Of a stretch of DNA of 64,000 bases, positions 28,146 to 35,383 are shown one piece after another. The stretch lies in contig NZ_JTDN01000001.1 of assembly GCF_000802385.1 (NCBI RefSeq), positions 7,501-71,500 of the forward strand. The letters run 5' to 3'. Made by a program: the position numbers and the translations under genes. Origin of the DNA: Croceibacterium mercuriale. Lineage in GTDB: Bacteria > Pseudomonadota > Alphaproteobacteria > Sphingomonadales > Sphingomonadaceae. Every line of letters starts with the position of its first letter. Position 1 is the stretch's first letter. A model generated the notes under the pieces. It was not told where the DNA came from. It made no database searches and saw nothing but the letters and a program-made list of their open reading frames with translations.

Positions 28146-28584
28146 TACACGATTGCCTGCCCTTCTGCGGATCGGCAGCATGCGCCAGGTCGCGACCGAA
28201 CGGCGCCTGCGGACGGTGCAGGCGGAGCTGGACCTGGCGAGCCGCCGGCATCAGGCCGCCCGTCGATGGCACGCGGCGCGGGTGGCGGACGAACATGCGG
28301 TGACAGCCGGCTGCTACGACAATCCGGCGGACGAGCAGGGCTGGATCGCCCGCACCCTGCAGACCGCCATCACCACCGCCGCCGCAAGCGAAGTGGATCA
28401 GAGCGAGGCGGAAACGAGCCGCTGCGAGGCGGGCCGGCGGGCGGCGGCGCTTGCCGTGATGCGCAACGAAGCGCGGCAGACCCTGCTGAACGGCCAGGTC
28501 GCTGCCGGACGGCGAGCGGCCACCCTGCGCAAGGAGGAGGAAGCCGCGGACGAACTGCCGCATTCCCGGACCCGCCGGTGCTGA
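28138..28584 (+). CDS. sctO: type III central stalk protein SctO (YscO/FliJ-like)
   Basis: 148-residue, almost entirely alpha-helical protein rich in Ala, Arg and Glu, with long coiled-coil potential ([27 protein letters not shown]-like repeats). Size, helical character and location directly after the ATPase gene identify it as the SctO stalk, which couples SctN to SctV. The sequence itself is poorly conserved across systems. Confidence 0.75.
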   Translation: MADTRLPALLRIGSMRQVATERRLRTVQAELDLASRRHQAARRWHAARVADEHAVTAGCYDNPADEQGWIARTLQTAITTAAASEVDQSEAETSRCEAGRRAAALAVMRNEARQTLLNGQVAAGRRAATLRKEEEAADELPHSRTRRC

Positions 28585-29213
28585 GGCCTTCGCAACGCGC
28601 AGAGCCGATGGTGCACCGGGTTGCCGTGCCGCAGGCCAAGCCGGATCCCGCCCTGCGCGACCGGTTCGAACAGTTGCTGGGCGGGGGCAGGAGCGGAAGC
28701 AGGCCGGATCGTGGCACGACGTCCTCCGGCAAGGCAGGCGAACGCGAGAAGCAGGGCGACGCGGCGCAGGAGGGTAACGGCGAAGCCGGACTGGCGGGAC
28801 TGACCGGTGCCCTGTCCTTCCGCGAACCACCCGCAGGTGATCCGGGCGGAGATGCCCTGTCCTTCATGACGGGGCAGGGTGGTGGCATCCAGCTGGCAGC
28901 GCCGACTGCGGCCGAGGTGCCCACGGCGCCGTCCCTGCGGAGTGCCGATCCTGCCATGATGCAGCTGGCGGAGCGGATCGCCAGCCTGCATCTGCCGTCA
29001 TCCGGCAGCTACCACATCGAACTTCCGGGCAGTGACCGGGTTGCGGCCCGGGTGGAACATGCGGGGCAGGGTGGTTTCGCCATCGCGCTGCACCTGCCGG
29101 CGAAGGCGACGGAGCACCGGCGCCGTCTGGCGGCCGAACTGTCGATGCATCTCGATGCGCGCGGCCTGACCCGCTGCGTCGTCCGGCTGGAGGACGAGCA
29201 GCCGGGCAGCTGA
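28578..29213 (+). CDS. sctP: needle-length/substrate-switch protein SctP
   Basis: 211-residue protein if the GTG at 28578 is used (7-base overlap with sctO); an ATG at 28608 is an alternative. The N-terminal half is Gly/Ser/Lys-rich and likely disordered. The C-terminal half (YHIELPGSDRVAARVEHAGQ, LRRR-rich helix, GLTRCVVRLED) resembles the T3S4/FliK-C-like specificity-switch domain. It is short for a ruler protein, implying a short needle if a linear ruler applies. Last gene of operon 1, ending 7 bases before a convergent gene. Confidence 0.72.
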   Translation: MLRPSQRAEPMVHRVAVPQAKPDPALRDRFEQLLGGGRSGSRPDRGTTSSGKAGEREKQGDAAQEGNGEAGLAGLTGALSFREPPAGDPGGDALSFMTGQGGGIQLAAPTAAEVPTAPSLRSADPAMMQLAERIASLHLPSSGSYHIELPGSDRVAARVEHAGQGGFAIALHLPAKATEHRRRLAAELSMHLDARGLTRCVVRLEDEQPGS

Positions 29214-29220
29214 CGCCGGA

Positions 29221-29949
29221 TCAGCCCGGCACGAAGCCGTTCTCGGTCAGCCGCATGGCATCAAGATCCAAGCCGGATGCGCTGGCACCTTGGCGGATCG
29301 CCCGCTGCAGCTGCGGCATCAGTTGCGGTTGTTCCTTCGCCAGGTCGACCATGCCGTCGATCATCGCCGCCTGGATCCACATGGCTTCTGCCAGCTGCTG
29401 CTTGCCGGCGTCACCCGTGCGGGCGAGTTCCGGTGTCGCCTGCAATGCGTTCCGCGCCTGCGCCTGCACCGCGCGCATCTCCGCCCGGCTGAAGGTGCGG
29501 TTAGAGCCACGGGCCCCTTCCCAGGCGGTCATCCACCAGAAGGCATAGGCGTCACCCAGATTGTCGACCGAGTAGCCGTAGGGAGCCACCGCCGCGCCGA
29601 TCTGCCCGATCACGTCGGACGAGGCGAACAGCTGTTCCATCAGCGCGGCACTCTCGGGATTGCCACCCCGTGTCTTGGCAGCGAACTCGGCGAGATTGGC
29701 CCGGCGGCGTGCGGCGGAAGGGGAGAAGGTCAGCGAGGTTGCCCGGGATGCGGCGCGTGCGGATGGACCAGTCCGAGCTCCCTCGCTTTCCCGGTCCTCC
29801 AGGCCGCGCTGCATCACTTCGTTCTGAAGCTCCACCATGGCCATCTGTGGCGCGAAATTGTGGAACATCGGCATGTCCTGGGCTGCGGCCTGGCTGGCCG
29901 TCCCGAAAACTGCAAATCCCAAAGCGATCATCGAGAGGTGACGAAGCAT
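29221..29949 (-). CDS. Sec-exported protein of unknown function within the secretion locus
   Basis: 242-residue protein with a signal peptide (HLSMIALGFAVFGTASQAAAQ). The mature part contains GYSVDNLGDAYAFWWMTAWEG and a run of charged helices; it appears soluble and periplasmic. No catalytic motif is recognised. Start at ATG 29949 because upstream codons give no protein-like sequence. It is transcribed divergently to the secretion operons, downstream of the 208-residue gene. Exported by Sec rather than the injectisome, so it could be an assembly or self-protection factor; this is a guess. Confidence 0.6.
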   Translation of the reverse strand: MLRHLSMIALGFAVFGTASQAAAQDMPMFHNFAPQMAMVELQNEVMQRGLEDRESEGARTGPSARAASRATSLTFSPSAARRRANLAEFAAKTRGGNPESAALMEQLFASSDVIGQIGAAVAPYGYSVDNLGDAYAFWWMTAWEGARGSNRTFSRAEMRAVQAQARNALQATPELARTGDAGKQQLAEAMWIQAAMIDGMVDLAKEQPQLMPQLQRAIRQGASASGLDLDAMRLTENGFVPG

Positions 29950-30006
29950 TGATGTTTCCTTCTGCGTCTCGGCCACAATGAACGCGATGAAGGCCCTGAA
30001 CAAGAA

Positions 30007-30029
30007 GGAGGGGCGCAGCGCACCCCTCC
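30007..30029 (-). terminator. intrinsic terminator of the 208-residue secreted-protein gene
   Basis: GGAGGGG (30007-30013) and CCCCTCC (30023-30029) form a 7-bp GC stem that can extend; on the minus strand it is followed by TTCTTGTTC. It lies 27 bases after the stop of the minus-strand gene at 30056, so that gene probably ends its own transcript before the Sec-exported protein gene. Confidence 0.6.
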
Positions 30030-30055
30030 CCAAGAACTGCTCGACGTTTGGTTGA

Positions 30056-30682
30056 TCAGCCCTTGCGCGCGAGAGTGGTGGCCGATTCACCGATCGACTT
30101 GATGGTGCTGGCAAGAGCGTTGCTGACCATGTTCATTTCCTGACCCAGGCCCTGCATCTCGGCCGAGAGGGATCCGGTCTTCTTCGCGCCATCAAGCTTT
30201 TCGCCCAGCTCGATCATGCGGTCCATCTTGTCGTCCATGACTGCGCCCATGGCCATGGCCAGCGCGACCAGGCGCGACTTGCCCTTGACGGCGGCAGCGT
30301 AGTCATCGCCCGAACCGTTCTCGCGAATGTTCTGCAGCACCGAGTCGGTCATCTGGCGGGCGGCATCATTCGCGTTGCGCTCCAGGTTGCCGGCATCGGT
30401 GGCGGGCAGGTTGAACTGCTGCGCCAGGGACTGGACCGCCTGACCGATCGTGCCGCCGGCCAGCGCGCCGCCGCCGAACGAGCCGGAGAATGCCGAATGC
30501 GCCACGTCGATCACCGACTGCGGCAGGCCCAGCTGCTGACCCAGGTTCTGGATTACCTGCTGGCCGATTGCCGAGAACAGCGTGCGCGTCGCCAGCGCGG
30601 CCCAGCCGGCCGGACCCATCGTCAGCTGCGCCAGCGAGATGGGATTGATGACCGACTTCATGATTCCACCGAGAAGACCCAT
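30056..30682 (-). CDS. candidate type III-secreted filament/translocator-like protein
   Basis: 208-residue protein without signal peptide or Cys. The N-terminus is amphipathic to hydrophobic (ISLAQLTMGPAGWAALATR, then IGQQVIQNLGQQLGLPQSVI), the middle is Gly/Ala-rich, and the C-terminal 100 residues form helices ending MNMVSNALASTIKSIGESAT plus TLARKG. The layout recalls EspA/SseB-type filament or early translocator proteins, and the extreme C-terminus resembles that of the SctF candidate in the same locus. AAGGAG precedes the ATG at 30682 by 7 bases; a GTG two codons earlier is too close. It carries its own terminator and a shared upstream element, as expected for a highly expressed substrate. 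Family call is inference. Confidence 0.6.
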   Translation of the reverse strand: MGLLGGIMKSVINPISLAQLTMGPAGWAALATRTLFSAIGQQVIQNLGQQLGLPQSVIDVAHSAFSGSFGGGALAGGTIGQAVQSLAQQFNLPATDAGNLERNANDAARQMTDSVLQNIRENGSGDDYAAAVKGKSRLVALAMAMGAVMDDKMDRMIELGEKLDGAKKTGSLSAEMQGLGQEMNMVSNALASTIKSIGESATTLARKG

Positions 30683-30800
30683 GACCACTCTCCTTGAAAA
30701 AGACTGCCAGGCCTGCGGTCCCTGTGGATCCGCGTGTCTGCCTGTGCCCCTGTTGTGCGGCAGTCCGGGCCGGAGCGCTCTCGGCAGATCAATTAGACTG

Positions 30801-30818
30801 CCTCATCGTTTTGCTTAG
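30801..30818 (-). promoter_or_regulatory. CTAAKCR-N3-CGA element upstream of the 208-residue secreted-protein gene
   Basis: On the minus strand reads CTAAGCAAAACGATGAGG, 118 bases before the ATG. One of five aligned sites (see also 31784, 39560, 39655, 40175) preceding accessory genes of the secretion locus. Confidence 0.4.
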
Positions 30819-30824
30819 GGGGCC

Positions 30825-31259
30825 TTATTCCACCGGATGGAACAGCAGGCCTGCCAGGCACGCCAGCCCGCGCGATCCATCGACGTCGAGCTTGCCGATG
30901 GCATTGTTCAGATGCGTCCGCACCGTGTTCTCGTGGATGTTCAGCAGGCTGGCGATATCCTTGTTGGCGCGCCCCCACCCAAGGAAGCGCATCACCGCCA
31001 CTTCCGTCCGAGACAGGGAGCGGAGCGCTGCGATCCGGTCCGCCGGAACGCGCCAGCCTTCCACCAGGAATTCGCCCAGCTGCAACTCGCGTCGGCTCGC
31101 ATCACGCTCGCTCTCGCGCTGCTTGATCTGGGCGATCAGCTGGGCGAGGCCGTCGATGTCCTCCACGCCGAGCCCCTGCCGCCGGTCGCTCTCCGGCTCG
31201 CGCGCGGCCCGGGCGTCCTGCGCGGCAGAGGCGATGCCGCCGGTATAGTTGCCGTTCAT
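30825..31259 (-). CDS. LuxR-type (GerE HTH) transcriptional regulator
   Basis: 144-residue regulator with a C-terminal GerE helix-turn-helix: LSRTEVAVMRFLGWGRANKD followed by IASLLNIHENTVRTHLNNAIGKL. The N-terminal 75 residues contain a charged coiled-coil-like segment (IAQIKQRESERDASRREL) but no REC or autoinducer-binding domain, so the sensory input must come from a partner. It is coupled by ATGA overlap to the 153-residue gene upstream. Lying between the two secretion operons, it is the best candidate for the locus-specific regulator. Confidence 0.82.
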   Translation of the reverse strand: MNGNYTGGIASAAQDARAAREPESDRRQGLGVEDIDGLAQLIAQIKQRESERDASRRELQLGEFLVEGWRVPADRIAALRSLSRTEVAVMRFLGWGRANKDIASLLNIHENTVRTHLNNAIGKLDVDGSRGLACLAGLLFHPVE

Positions 31260-31717
31260 CGATCCCTCCCGATTGCGCGTGTCGCCTGCTCGATCGCGGC
31301 CAGGGTCTCGGGCACCGTCGGCGCGGAGCCGGCGACCCGCGTCACGATGCCGGCGATCCGTTCCACCGTGAAGGCAGCCGGACGGGCGGCAAGTTCCGCC
31401 GCGCATTCCTCCGTGAAGGCGTGGAGAGCGGCGGCGAGCCGGACCGTGTCGGCCGGACTGGCGCCGAGACCGCCAGCCAGTGCCTCCGCCTCCCGGTCGA
31501 CCCCGTACAGGTCCGCCGGCAGCACGCCTGCGTGTCCGCCGCCGCCACCCTGCGGATCGCCATCGCGGCCGGCCATGTCCAGCGCGTCGGCGATCTGGCC
31601 CGCGACCCGCCCGGCCAGTGTGCCCAGCGTTGCCGCGGCGCCGCCTCTGCCGCCGCCGCCGACGCGGCCGATCGCGTGAACGCCCGTCAGCCGGGCCCGG
31701 ATGTCATTGCTCATCAT
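31256..31717 (-). CDS. hypothetical protein co-encoded with the LuxR-type regulator
   Basis: 153-residue soluble protein: Gly/Ala-rich N-terminal half with GRVGGGGRGGAAATLGTLAG, then a helical C-terminal half. No domain recognised. Two consecutive ATGs (31717, 31714) are possible starts; the stop overlaps the regulator ATG. Obligatory pairing suggests a regulator partner, for example an anti-activator or chaperone that titrates the LuxR-type protein, but there is no direct evidence. Confidence 0.6.
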   Translation of the reverse strand: MMSNDIRARLTGVHAIGRVGGGGRGGAAATLGTLAGRVAGQIADALDMAGRDGDPQGGGGGHAGVLPADLYGVDREAEALAGGLGASPADTVRLAAALHAFTEECAAELAARPAAFTVERIAGIVTRVAGSAPTVPETLAAIEQATRAIGRDR

Positions 31718-31783
31718 CGGTGACGCTAGGCCCGGCACATGCCGCTGCCAAGCGGTGCGGCATGGTCGTTTCGCGCAAGCGCT

Positions 31784-31800
31784 CTAATCGTTTCGATGAG
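31784..31800 (+). promoter_or_regulatory. CTAAKCR-N3-CGA element upstream of the DUF1521 gene
   Basis: CTAATCGTTTCGATGAG, 96 bases before the ATG at 31897; its centre ATCG-TTT-CGAT is a perfect dyad. Aligns with the sites at 30801, 39560, 39655 and 40175. Confidence 0.42.
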
Positions 31801-31896
31801 CCTGCGACGAAGCGTGCTCTGCCATAGTCAGGTTCCAGCGAGCCCAGCCATGCGTGTCGGCCAGCTGCACCGCTTTTCAACGAAAGGACGTCGGAG

Positions 31897-32772
31897 ATGA
31901 CTTTGAACCTGGGGCTGAATGTCGGTCTGCCATCGACGCTGACTGCGGGCCTGCAACAGATCTCGAACGGCTTGAGCCTGCAGCTCGCCGCCGGGATCAT
32001 GGGCCAGTATTTCAACCCGCTGGGTGCCTCTCCGTTCGCGAGCGGGGCCTTGCCGCAGCTGATCATGCTCAGCCTGTTCGGCAATGTACCGACCCCTCCG
32101 CGCCAGCCGGCCGGCAGCCCGCCGGCCCTGCCCGTGTTCCCGGAACCCACCGCGCAGTGGAGCGCGCAGCTGACGGGCACGAACACCGCCGCGGTCGACA
32201 TCGGCGATGGCTACTCCCTGCAGTTCAACGAGAACAGCAGCGAGATCACGATCCGCAACGCCAGGACCGGCGAGAGCACGCAGATCTGGGGTGATCCGCA
32301 CGTGTCCGTGGATGGCAAGCACGTCTATGATTTCTGGGGGACCACCACCTTCACGCTGGAGAACGGCACCAAGATCACCATCAACACCGAGGCGGGGAAG
32401 AACAATCCCAACGTCTATTATGCCAGCCAGGTCGTGGTGACGAACGGCAGCAACGCGATCGTGGTGAACGGCGTCAGCGAACAGGTCCGCGGCGATCTGG
32501 CCGTGTCCATGTCGCAGGACGGCTATGCGATGGATGCGCTGCATCGCGACGGTTTAGTGCTGCACGAGAATGCGGCCGGATCGGGCTGGATCTCGGAACT
32601 GAGCGGCGCAGTGGCGACGCAGGCAGATCTCGACCTGACGCGGCTGGGTGCGGCCTACGGCCCCGGCAGCGACCTGCCCAGCCTGGGTGAATCATTCAGC
32701 CTGCTGGGCAACTTCCTGATGCTGGGCATGCTGTCGGCCAGCCTGAGCGTCGCGAGCCAGAACGACCGCTGA
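31897..32772 (+). CDS. DUF1521 / MIIA-domain protein, predicted calcium-triggered self-cleaving type III substrate
   Basis: 291-residue protein without a Sec signal. The first 85 residues are hydrophobic, Leu/Gln/Pro-rich and could hold a type III signal; from about residue 87 (QWSAQLTGTNTAAVDIGDGY) it matches DUF1521, the metal-ion-induced autocleavage domain of the Bradyrhizobium effectors NopE1/NopE2. The cleavage motif GD-PHV is present as QIWGDPHVSVDGKHVYDFWG, predicting a cut between Asp133 and Pro134. One short Leu-rich tail follows (LLGNFLMLGMLSASLSV). It stands alone between the regulator pair and operon 2 with its own upstream element and downstream hairpin. Domain identity is by motif; secretion is inferred. 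Confidence 0.8.
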   Translation: MTLNLGLNVGLPSTLTAGLQQISNGLSLQLAAGIMGQYFNPLGASPFASGALPQLIMLSLFGNVPTPPRQPAGSPPALPVFPEPTAQWSAQLTGTNTAAVDIGDGYSLQFNENSSEITIRNARTGESTQIWGDPHVSVDGKHVYDFWGTTTFTLENGTKITINTEAGKNNPNVYYASQVVVTNGSNAIVVNGVSEQVRGDLAVSMSQDGYAMDALHRDGLVLHENAAGSGWISELSGAVATQADLDLTRLGAAYGPGSDLPSLGESFSLLGNFLMLGMLSASLSVASQNDR

Positions 32773-32804
32773 TTGCATCGGACGAACCGCCTGCCGCAAA
32801 GATG

Positions 32805-32838
32805 GTGAACCGCGCCGGGCGTGTCTTGCGCGGTTCAC
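32805..32838 (+). terminator. 11-bp stem-loop between the DUF1521 gene and sctU
   Basis: Perfect arms GTGAACCGCGC (32805-32815) and GCGCGGTTCAC (32828-32838) with a 12-base loop, followed by AATTGCC. It may terminate the DUF1521 transcript or act as an operator/leader structure for operon 2, whose first start codon is 44 bases further on. Confidence 0.5.
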
Positions 32839-32881
32839 AATTGCCTGATCTACCGGTTCTACGGCAAGCGGACAGGCGCGG

Positions 32882-34036
32882 ATGGCGGGCAAGCAGGACG
32901 GCGGGGACAAGACCGAACAGCCCACAGCCAAGCGTCTGCGCGACGCTCGGCTGAAGGGCGACGTCGCCAAGTCCAAGGATGTCGGTGCCGCCTTCTCCAC
33001 GCTGGCGATGTGCCTGCTGTTCGCACTGGCCGCCGGCCACTGCGCCTGGCTGATCGCCGGTTTTGCGGACGAGGTGCTCCGCCTGTCGCTCACGCAGGAT
33101 TTCGGCCATGCTGCCCCGCTGCTCGCCACCCGTGCGCTGTGGCTGCTGGTGGGGCTGTCCGCGACCATCCTGGCGCCGCTTGCCGCGATGGGCCTGGCGA
33201 TCGAGTTCTTCCAGACCGGCCCGATGCTGACAGGGGAGAAGCTGAAGCCATCGCTGGACAAGCTGAACCCGGTCGAAGGGCTGAAGCGGATGTTCGGCAA
33301 GGATGGCTGGGTCGAACTGGTCAAGACGCTGGCCAAGGTGGTGTGCCTGGTCCTCGTGACTGCACTGATCTTCATGGCGGCGCTGGAGGAGGTCGGCGGC
33401 ATGATCCGGCAGGCCGCCTTCAGCCGCGCGGCCGGCGGCGGGGTCATCGCCGGGGAACGGGCTGCTGGATACTTCCATTCCGTGACCCTGCAGCTGCTGC
33501 TGTGGAGCGCGGGGCTGTTCCTGGCGATCGCCGTGCTCGACCGGCTGCACGCCCGCAAGTCGTTCATGAAGAAGATGATGATGAGCCGGCGGGACATCAA
33601 GCAGGAGCATCGGGAGAACGAGGGTGATCCCATGCTCCGGTCGGAGCGGCGGCAGATGCATCAGGAATGGGGCGGCAACTCCGCCGCCAATGCCGCGGCC
33701 GGTGCATCTGCCCTGCTGGTCAATCCGACGCACATCGCCATCGCTCTGGACCACCATCCCGAACGCGCGCCGATCCCGGTGATCACGGCCAAGGCGCTGG
33801 GACCGCTGGCAGCCGTCATGCGGGATGCCGCCCAGGCGAACGACGTACCGATCATCCGCAACGTGGCCGCCGCGCGCAAGCTCTACGCCGCGGCAGAAAC
33901 GGGCGAGATGGTGCCGGAGGACATGTTCGAGGTGATCGCCGAGATCATCCTGTGGGCGCGCCGCGCGCGCGCCGGGGATGCGCCGATGGAACAGGAAATC
34001 GGCCGGGAGCCGCTGGCATTCGAGGAAAAGGACTGA
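32882..34036 (+). CDS. sctU: type III export switch protein SctU
   Basis: 384-residue member of the FlhB/YscU family. Starts with the canonical KTEQPTAKRLRDARLKGDVAKS, has four membrane helices (residues about 35-215) and a cytoplasmic domain with the autocleavage site NPTH at 281-284 (LLVNPTHIAIALDHHPERAPIPV). Cleavage at Asn-Pro switches the apparatus from early to late substrates. First gene of operon 2; three bases before the fliO-like gene. Confidence 0.96.
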   Translation: MAGKQDGGDKTEQPTAKRLRDARLKGDVAKSKDVGAAFSTLAMCLLFALAAGHCAWLIAGFADEVLRLSLTQDFGHAAPLLATRALWLLVGLSATILAPLAAMGLAIEFFQTGPMLTGEKLKPSLDKLNPVEGLKRMFGKDGWVELVKTLAKVVCLVLVTALIFMAALEEVGGMIRQAAFSRAAGGGVIAGERAAGYFHSVTLQLLLWSAGLFLAIAVLDRLHARKSFMKKMMMSRRDIKQEHRENEGDPMLRSERRQMHQEWGGNSAANAAAGASALLVNPTHIAIALDHHPERAPIPVITAKALGPLAAVMRDAAQANDVPIIRNVAAARKLYAAAETGEMVPEDMFEVIAEIILWARRARAGDAPMEQEIGREPLAFEEKD

Positions 34037-34039
34037 ATC

Positions 34040-34423
34040 ATGGGCATCGGTGCCGTCGTGTCGTCGCTGCTGGCGATCATCCTTGCGCTGGCGCTGGTGC
34101 TCGGGCTTGCATGGGCCGTCATCTGGCTGCTGCGCCGCCTGCAGGACCGGCAGATGGGCGGTGGCGGGGCTGATGGTGAGGAGACCGGCCGCACGCTGCG
34201 CTTCGTTCGCGCCCTGCCGATCGGCCCGCGGGAGCGGCTGGTGCTGGTCGAGGTCGGCGGCGAACAGTTGCTGGTCGGCGTGGGCGGGGGCCTGGTGACG
34301 CTGGTGGCGCATTGGGACCAGGCCGGCCGCCCGGTCTCGAGCGCGGGCGAAGCGCCGGTGCAGCAGCGCATCTCCCCCGCAATGGTCGCCGCCTGGCGGG
34401 ACAAGGGCGGGCGCGATGGCTGA
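34040..34423 (+). CDS. FliO-like export-apparatus assembly protein in an injectisome operon
   Basis: 127-residue protein with one N-terminal membrane helix (VVSSLLAIILALALVLGLAW) and a small cytoplasmic beta domain, LRFVRALPIGPRERLVLVEV then GGEQLLVGVGGG, which is the FliO/MopB signature. In flagella FliO helps assemble the FliP (SctR) ring. Such a gene is not part of the standard injectisome set, yet here it is embedded between sctU and sctQ with an 8-base overlap to sctQ. It presumably chaperones SctR assembly. Confidence 0.8.
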   Translation: MGIGAVVSSLLAIILALALVLGLAWAVIWLLRRLQDRQMGGGGADGEETGRTLRFVRALPIGPRERLVLVEVGGEQLLVGVGGGLVTLVAHWDQAGRPVSSAGEAPVQQRISPAMVAAWRDKGGRDG

Positions 34424-35372
34424 GGCCGACCTGCCGGCACAGCCCGTGGCCGGCGCCCTGCCGTGTCTGGACGAAGCGCGTGCGCGGTTCGCCAATGCGC
34501 TGCACGCCCTGATCGCTGCAGCGCCGGCGCTGGAACTGCAGCGCGGTTGCCATGCCTGCCCGCCGGGTGCGCTGGCGCTGGCCGATCCGGCGGGTCTGTT
34601 GTGGCAGGTGCCGGAGGCGGCGGACGGGTCCGACCTCGACAGCCAGATCGCCCTGCTTGCCGCGTATGAACCCTTGCTGCTGGCGGTGGAGGAAGCCCTC
34701 GGCCTGCCATTCCGGCCAGCGCGGAGTGCAGGCGAGTGGCCGCAGGACACGCTATGGATAGCCGTCCGGCGGGCTGGGCTGGCCGGGCTGTTCGGCTTTG
34801 CCCCATCCTTGCAGTCGACCGCGGCCATCGGCGCGCCGCAGCGTGCCCTGACCGCCGCGCTGCCAGTGGCGGTGCGCCTGAGCTTCCGCGCCGCCAGCCT
34901 GCCGCTGGACGCGGTGGAGACGCTGGAGGCGGGCGACCTGTTGTGCCTGCCGGCCGGGCCGCTGGCGGTGGAACTGGCCGGCGCCAGCCGCGCCCCGCTT
35001 GGCACGGAATGGCGCTGGAGCCCGACGGACGGATCCCTGTTCCAGCTGGGGCGGACCGAGCAGACAGAAGGACGAGCGATGGACAGCAGCGAAGTTGCCG
35101 CGGGCACTCCCGCCTTTACCGTGCCTGTCACCGTGCGCCTGCCCGCCGCGGCGGTGGATGCGGGCGAACTGGCGGCGCTGGCGGAAGGCGGCACGATCAG
35201 GCTGATGCCGCTGGCCGAAGGGCTGGAGGTGGAGCTGCTGGTCGCCGGACGCCCGATCGCCACGGGGGAGCTGGTGCGCCTGGGCGATGATTTCGCGGTG
35301 CTGGTGGATCAGGTTGTCGGACGGGCGAGGACGATGGATCCCGCCGCCACCCCGCCGGTCGCCGGCGCATAA
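34416..35372 (+). CDS. sctQ: type III cytoplasmic sorting-platform protein SctQ
   Basis: 318-residue protein of the YscQ/FliM-FliN family. The N-terminal two-thirds is poorly conserved; the C-terminal SpoA (FliN-like) domain runs from about residue 230: FTVPVTVRLPAAAVDAGELA, EGLEVELLVAGRPIATGELV and RLGDDFAVLVDQVV. It forms the six pods beneath the injectisome. Internal translation start at 35079 is listed separately. Ends 11 bases before sctR. Confidence 0.88.
   Translation: MAEADLPAQPVAGALPCLDEARARFANALHALIAAAPALELQRGCHACPPGALALADPAGLLWQVPEAADGSDLDSQIALLAAYEPLLLAVEEALGLPFRPARSAGEWPQDTLWIAVRRAGLAGLFGFAPSLQSTAAIGAPQRALTAALPVAVRLSFRAASLPLDAVETLEAGDLLCLPAGPLAVELAGASRAPLGTEWRWSPTDGSLFQLGRTEQTEGRAMDSSEVAAGTPAFTVPVTVRLPAAAVDAGELAALAEGGTIRLMPLAEGLEVELLVAGRPIATGELVRLGDDFAVLVDQVVGRARTMDPAATPPVAGA
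35079..35372 (+). CDS. SctQ-C, predicted internal translation product of sctQ
   Basis: Codon 222 of sctQ is ATG and is preceded by AGAAGGA (35066-35072) at six bases, a good ribosome-binding site in the middle of a coding region. Initiation there would give a 97-residue protein consisting of only the SpoA domain. Equivalent short forms are known for YscQ, SsaQ and SpaO, where they combine with the full-length protein in the pods. The site is seen; its use is inferred. Confidence 0.6.
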   Translation: MDSSEVAAGTPAFTVPVTVRLPAAAVDAGELAALAEGGTIRLMPLAEGLEVELLVAGRPIATGELVRLGDDFAVLVDQVVGRARTMDPAATPPVAGA

Positions 35373-35383
35373 GGAGCACAGCG

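Noticed and set aside
31765-31800. HrpX PIP-box (TTCGB-N15-TTCGB) upstream of the DUF1521 gene
   Set aside because: TTCGC and TTCGA are present but 17 bases apart, and the pattern is not repeated upstream of the other accessory genes; no AraC-type HrpX gene is in the locus.
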